Part shown: positions 61,707-64,000 of the stretch, piece by piece | Numbering within the stretch: position 1 is the first letter of the stretch | Layout: every line of letters starts with the position of its first letter | From: Ga0077527 sp964433345 | GTDB taxonomy: Bacteria; Pseudomonadota; Gammaproteobacteria; Burkholderiales; SG8-41 | Reading direction: 5' to 3' | NCBI GenBank assembly: GCA_964433345.1 | Contig: CAYSQJ010000008.1 | Location: forward strand, 62,001 to 126,000 | DNA length: 64,000 bases | Position numbers and translations under genes: made by a program | The notes under the pieces: model-generated | Seen by the model: the letters and a program-made list of their open reading frames with translations, nothing else | Database searches by the model: none | What the model was told of the DNA's origin: nothing

Positions 61707-62582
61707 ATGGACCTGCCCTGCCTGCCCCCGATCGCCGACACCCGCCCGCCGAAAATCCCTACACCCGCCGGCGCCTGCGACACGCATTTCCACATTTTCG
61801 GTCCGGTCGCGAAATTTCCTTTCGCCGAGAAGCGTTCGTACACGCCCGACGATGCGCCGCTGGAAGCACTCCTGAAAATGCTGGATACGCTGGGCATGGC
61901 CCGCGGCGTGGTCGTGCAGGGACACCCCTACGGCACCGACAACACGGTCGTGCTCGATGCCCTGAAACGTGAGCCGAGGCGCCTGCGCGCGGCCGCCATC
62001 GTCAAACCCGACACCGGTCGCGATGAACTGAAGAAACTGGCCGATGCCGGCGTGCGCGCGCTGCGTTTCCACCACATGCCCCATGGCGTCGGTTTCAGCC
62101 CGCTGGGCATGCAATCCTTCGAGAAGCTGTCGCCGCTGATGGCCGAACTCGGCCTGCACGCCCAGTTCATGATGGACGCCAACGCGCTCGACAGTGCGCT
62201 GCCTTTCTTCAAAAACTGGAAACTGCCCATCGTGCTCGATCACATGGGCAACGTCGACGGCACGAAGGGCGCCAAGCAGCCCGGCGTGCAGCAGATGTGC
62301 CGGCTGCTGGCCGAGGGGAAAATCTGGGTCAAGGTGTCGGGCAGCTACCGCGTATCGACGCAGTATCCGGACTACCCCGACGCGCAGGCCATCCACGAAG
62401 CGCTGGTCAAGGCCAACCCCGAACAGGTGATCTGGGGCACCGACTGGCCGCATCCGCGACTGGAAAAGGACATGCCCGAGGACGGGCACCTGCTCGACCT
62501 GTTCAACGCCTGGACGCCGGATGCGGTGCTGAGGAAAAAAATCCTGGTCGACAATCCGGCGAGGCTTTACGGCTTCAGCTGA
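61707..62582 (+). CDS. Amidohydrolase family protein (2-pyrone-4,6-dicarboxylate hydrolase LigI-like)
   Basis: 291 residues from ATG at 61707. CDTHFHIFGP gives the HxH metal motif, VVVQGHPYGTDN, LRFHHMPHGVGF, VLDHMGNVDG and the late GTDWPHPR match the PDC hydrolase/lactonase group. These enzymes open 2-pyrone-4,6-dicarboxylate in the lignin-derived protocatechuate 4,5-cleavage path. It converges with the VIT gene over a 22-base gap that holds a GCGCGA-TTA-TCGCGC palindrome. Confidence 0.88.
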   Translation: MDLPCLPPIADTRPPKIPTPAGACDTHFHIFGPVAKFPFAEKRSYTPDDAPLEALLKMLDTLGMARGVVVQGHPYGTDNTVVLDALKREPRRLRAAAIVKPDTGRDELKKLADAGVRALRFHHMPHGVGFSPLGMQSFEKLSPLMAELGLHAQFMMDANALDSALPFFKNWKLPIVLDHMGNVDGTKGAKQPGVQQMCRLLAEGKIWVKVSGSYRVSTQYPDYPDAQAIHEALVKANPEQVIWGTDWPHPRLEKDMPEDGHLLDLFNAWTPDAVLRKKILVDNPARLYGFS

Positions 62583-62604
62583 CGGCCCGCGCGATTATCG
62601 CGCT

Positions 62605-63300
62605 TCAGGCCACGGTGCCAAACAGGATGCCGACGGCGGCCGTGAGCGCCATTGCCAGCGCCCCCCAGAAGGTCACCCGCACGGCACCCAGCATGGCGCT
62701 GGCGCCGCCGACCCTGGCTGCCAGCCCGCCGAGGACCGCGAGAAACACCAGGGATGTGCCTGATACCAGTGGAATCAGACCCGGTCCCGGCATCAGCGCA
62801 GCCGCGAGCAGCGGCATCGCGGCCCCGACCGCGAAACTCGCGGCCGAAGCCAGCGCAGCCTGGACCGGCCGGGCACTGAGGGTTTCGGTGATGCCCAGTT
62901 CGTCACGTGCATGCGCGCCCAGTGCGTCATGGGCCATCAACTGTTCGGCCACCTGACGGGCCAATGCCGGATCCAGGCCCCTGCTGATGTAGATTGCGGT
63001 CAGTTCCCGGTGTTCGCCGGTGCGGTCGGTTTCGAGTTCCCTGCGCTCCAGGTCGAGCGCTGCCTTCTCCGAATCGGCCTGCGAACACACCGACACGTAT
63101 TCGCCGGCGGCCATCGACATCGCGCCGGCCACCAGCCCGGCAATTCCGGCAACCATGATGCCGCCGTGCGTGGCATTGGCTGCGGCAACACCCAGGATGA
63201 GGCTCGCGGTCGACACGATGCCGTCATTGGCGCCGAGGACGGCTGCGCGCAACCAGCCGATATGGCCGATGCGGTGACGTTCCTTGTGACGCGCCGTCAT
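62605..63300 (-). CDS. VIT1/CCC1-family metal transporter
   Basis: 231 residues from ATG at 63300. IGWLRAAVLGANDGIVSTASLILGVA is the family signature (core LGANDGIVSTASL), followed by VAGAMSMAAGEYVSVCSQADSE and four further hydrophobic segments. The middle soluble hairpin has the Glu/Asp-rich metal-binding helix of VIT proteins. It likely exports or stores Fe(II) or Mn(II). The upstream ATG at 63354 is possible but the extra 18 residues are not conserved in such proteins. Confidence 0.9.
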   Translation of the reverse strand: MTARHKERHRIGHIGWLRAAVLGANDGIVSTASLILGVAAANATHGGIMVAGIAGLVAGAMSMAAGEYVSVCSQADSEKAALDLERRELETDRTGEHRELTAIYISRGLDPALARQVAEQLMAHDALGAHARDELGITETLSARPVQAALASAASFAVGAAMPLLAAALMPGPGLIPLVSGTSLVFLAVLGGLAARVGGASAMLGAVRVTFWGALAMALTAAVGILFGTVA

Positions 63301-63406
63301 GTCGCGATTGCCGGTGCCGACGGGATGCCGCCTGCGCATCGGGCAACGCTCCATTTGTGCAGACGGCCGAGCGATGCGCTGCCGGCCGTCCGGAGGACGC
63401 CTGTGG

Positions 63407-64000
63407 TCATGGCTTCGACTTGACCAGTTCCAGCTCCGTCAAAAACCCCTTCAGCTCCGCATATTCTGCATCCATGTATTTCTTCGTTTCCGCCGCGGAT
63501 TTGTATTCGTTGGCCCAGTTGTTGTCGGCGAGTTCCTTCTTCCAGGCATCGGATTGCGAGAGCTGCTTGAGGACACCGTTCCAGTAAGCGATCTGCGCCT
63601 GCGTCATGCCGGGCGGGCCGACCAGGCCGCGCCAGTTGGAGACGATGGCATTGGCACCCTGCTCCCTCCAGGTCGGCACGCTGGCGTAGAGACCGCTGAG
63701 ACGTTGCGGTGCGGCAACCGCGATGACGCGGATGGTGCCGGCCTCGAGGTGCTTGCGCATCAGGCCGACCGAACCCGGCACGGCGTCGACGTGGCCGCCG
63801 AGCAGCGCGGTGATCGCCTGACCGCCGGACTGGAACACGGGCGTCCTGGTTTTTTTAAGATCGATGCCTGCGTCCTTCAGCGCCATCGCCACGCCCTGGT
63901 GGTTGGGATTGCCAAGGCTGGTGGCGACGCCGAAACTCAGAGCGCCCGGATCCTTTTTCAGTCGATCGATCAGGTCGCGCCCGCTTTTGACCGGCGAATC
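63407..64000 (-). CDS. Bug/TctC-family substrate-binding protein, partial
   Basis: The gene enters from the right edge; about 198 C-terminal residues are visible and the N-terminus with signal peptide is outside. FGVATSLGNPNHQGVAMA, QSGGQAITALLGGHVDAVPG and RGLVGPPGMTQAQIAYW are the typical second half of Bug proteins. Between its stop and the VIT gene is an 8-bp inverted repeat GACGGCCG (63362-63369) / CGGCCGTC (63383-63390) without T-tract. Third Bug protein of the window; ligand unknown. Confidence 0.9.
   Translation of the reverse strand, partial: DSPVKSGRDLIDRLKKDPGALSFGVATSLGNPNHQGVAMALKDAGIDLKKTRTPVFQSGGQAITALLGGHVDAVPGSVGLMRKHLEAGTIRVIAVAAPQRLSGLYASVPTWREQGANAIVSNWRGLVGPPGMTQAQIAYWNGVLKQLSQSDAWKKELADNNWANEYKSAAETKKYMDAEYAELKGFLTELELVKSKP

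Noticed and set aside
62588..62602. GCGCGA-TTA-TCGCGC as a terminator between convergent genes
   Set aside because: The stem is only six pairs and has no T-tract on either side.

Overview
The window looks like the chromosome of a GC-rich betaproteobacterium, most likely of the Burkholderiales or a related group. Three things point there: several Bug/TctC-type binding proteins with a TctBA transporter, a DUF2970 protein, and the gene order sdhCDAB-sdhE-gltA-odhA-odhB-lpdA-zapE. No rRNA, tRNA, CRISPR array, phage or recognisable transposase gene was seen.

Layout. 1-4465: the 5' two thirds of a molybdopterin oxidoreductase (leaving the window on the left), a LOG-family phosphoribohydrolase and a secreted DUF4139 protein. 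4466-6049: an accessory island of two small lipoprotein gene cassettes, each followed by a well-formed integron attC site, with no integrase in view, then a palindrome-rich repeat. 6050-9486: a LemA / GIDE-EF-hand / hydrolase / DUF1992 run, then an antisense-strand DsbA/FrnE-type oxidoreductase whose first catalytic cysteine codon is an in-frame UGA, a candidate selenoprotein. 9640-14917: tctB-tctA-bug-mmgE/prpD and a ModA-like binding protein. 15036-21864: a MacAB-like efflux operon, a second MmgE/PrpD gene divergent from a citryl-CoA-lyase-like gene, and several small genes. 21881-25815: bug, prpE and acuI (acyl-CoA metabolism of C3 acids).

25864-49777 is the central-carbon core. On the minus strand lie succinate dehydrogenase, its flavinylation factor, citrate synthase, the complete 2-oxoglutarate dehydrogenase complex and zapE. 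Divergent on the plus strand lie mdh, prpC, prpD, a periplasmic thioredoxin-fold protein and two tandem acnA paralogues, facing an NAD-type malic enzyme. These genes supply much of the oxidative TCA cycle and part of the methylcitrate cycle (prpC, prpD and the distant prpE; no prpB is visible).

49970-56252 is a tightly coupled five-gene operon (receiver, YaiO-type outer membrane barrel, membrane-anchored HEAT protein, processive GT2 glycosyltransferase, CHASE-PAS histidine kinase) that looks like a self-regulated envelope polysaccharide system. 56488-64000 is a catabolic region: TauD-type dioxygenase, FAH hydrolase, VOC protein, TSUP permease, orphan DctP-like protein, polysaccharide deacetylase, PDC-hydrolase-like amidohydrolase, VIT transporter and a third Bug protein leaving the window on the right.

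All functions are read from motifs and remembered family features; no database search was possible. The two observations most worth following are the UGA-containing FrnE-like gene (8839-9486) and the integrase-less attC cassette pair (4591-5617).
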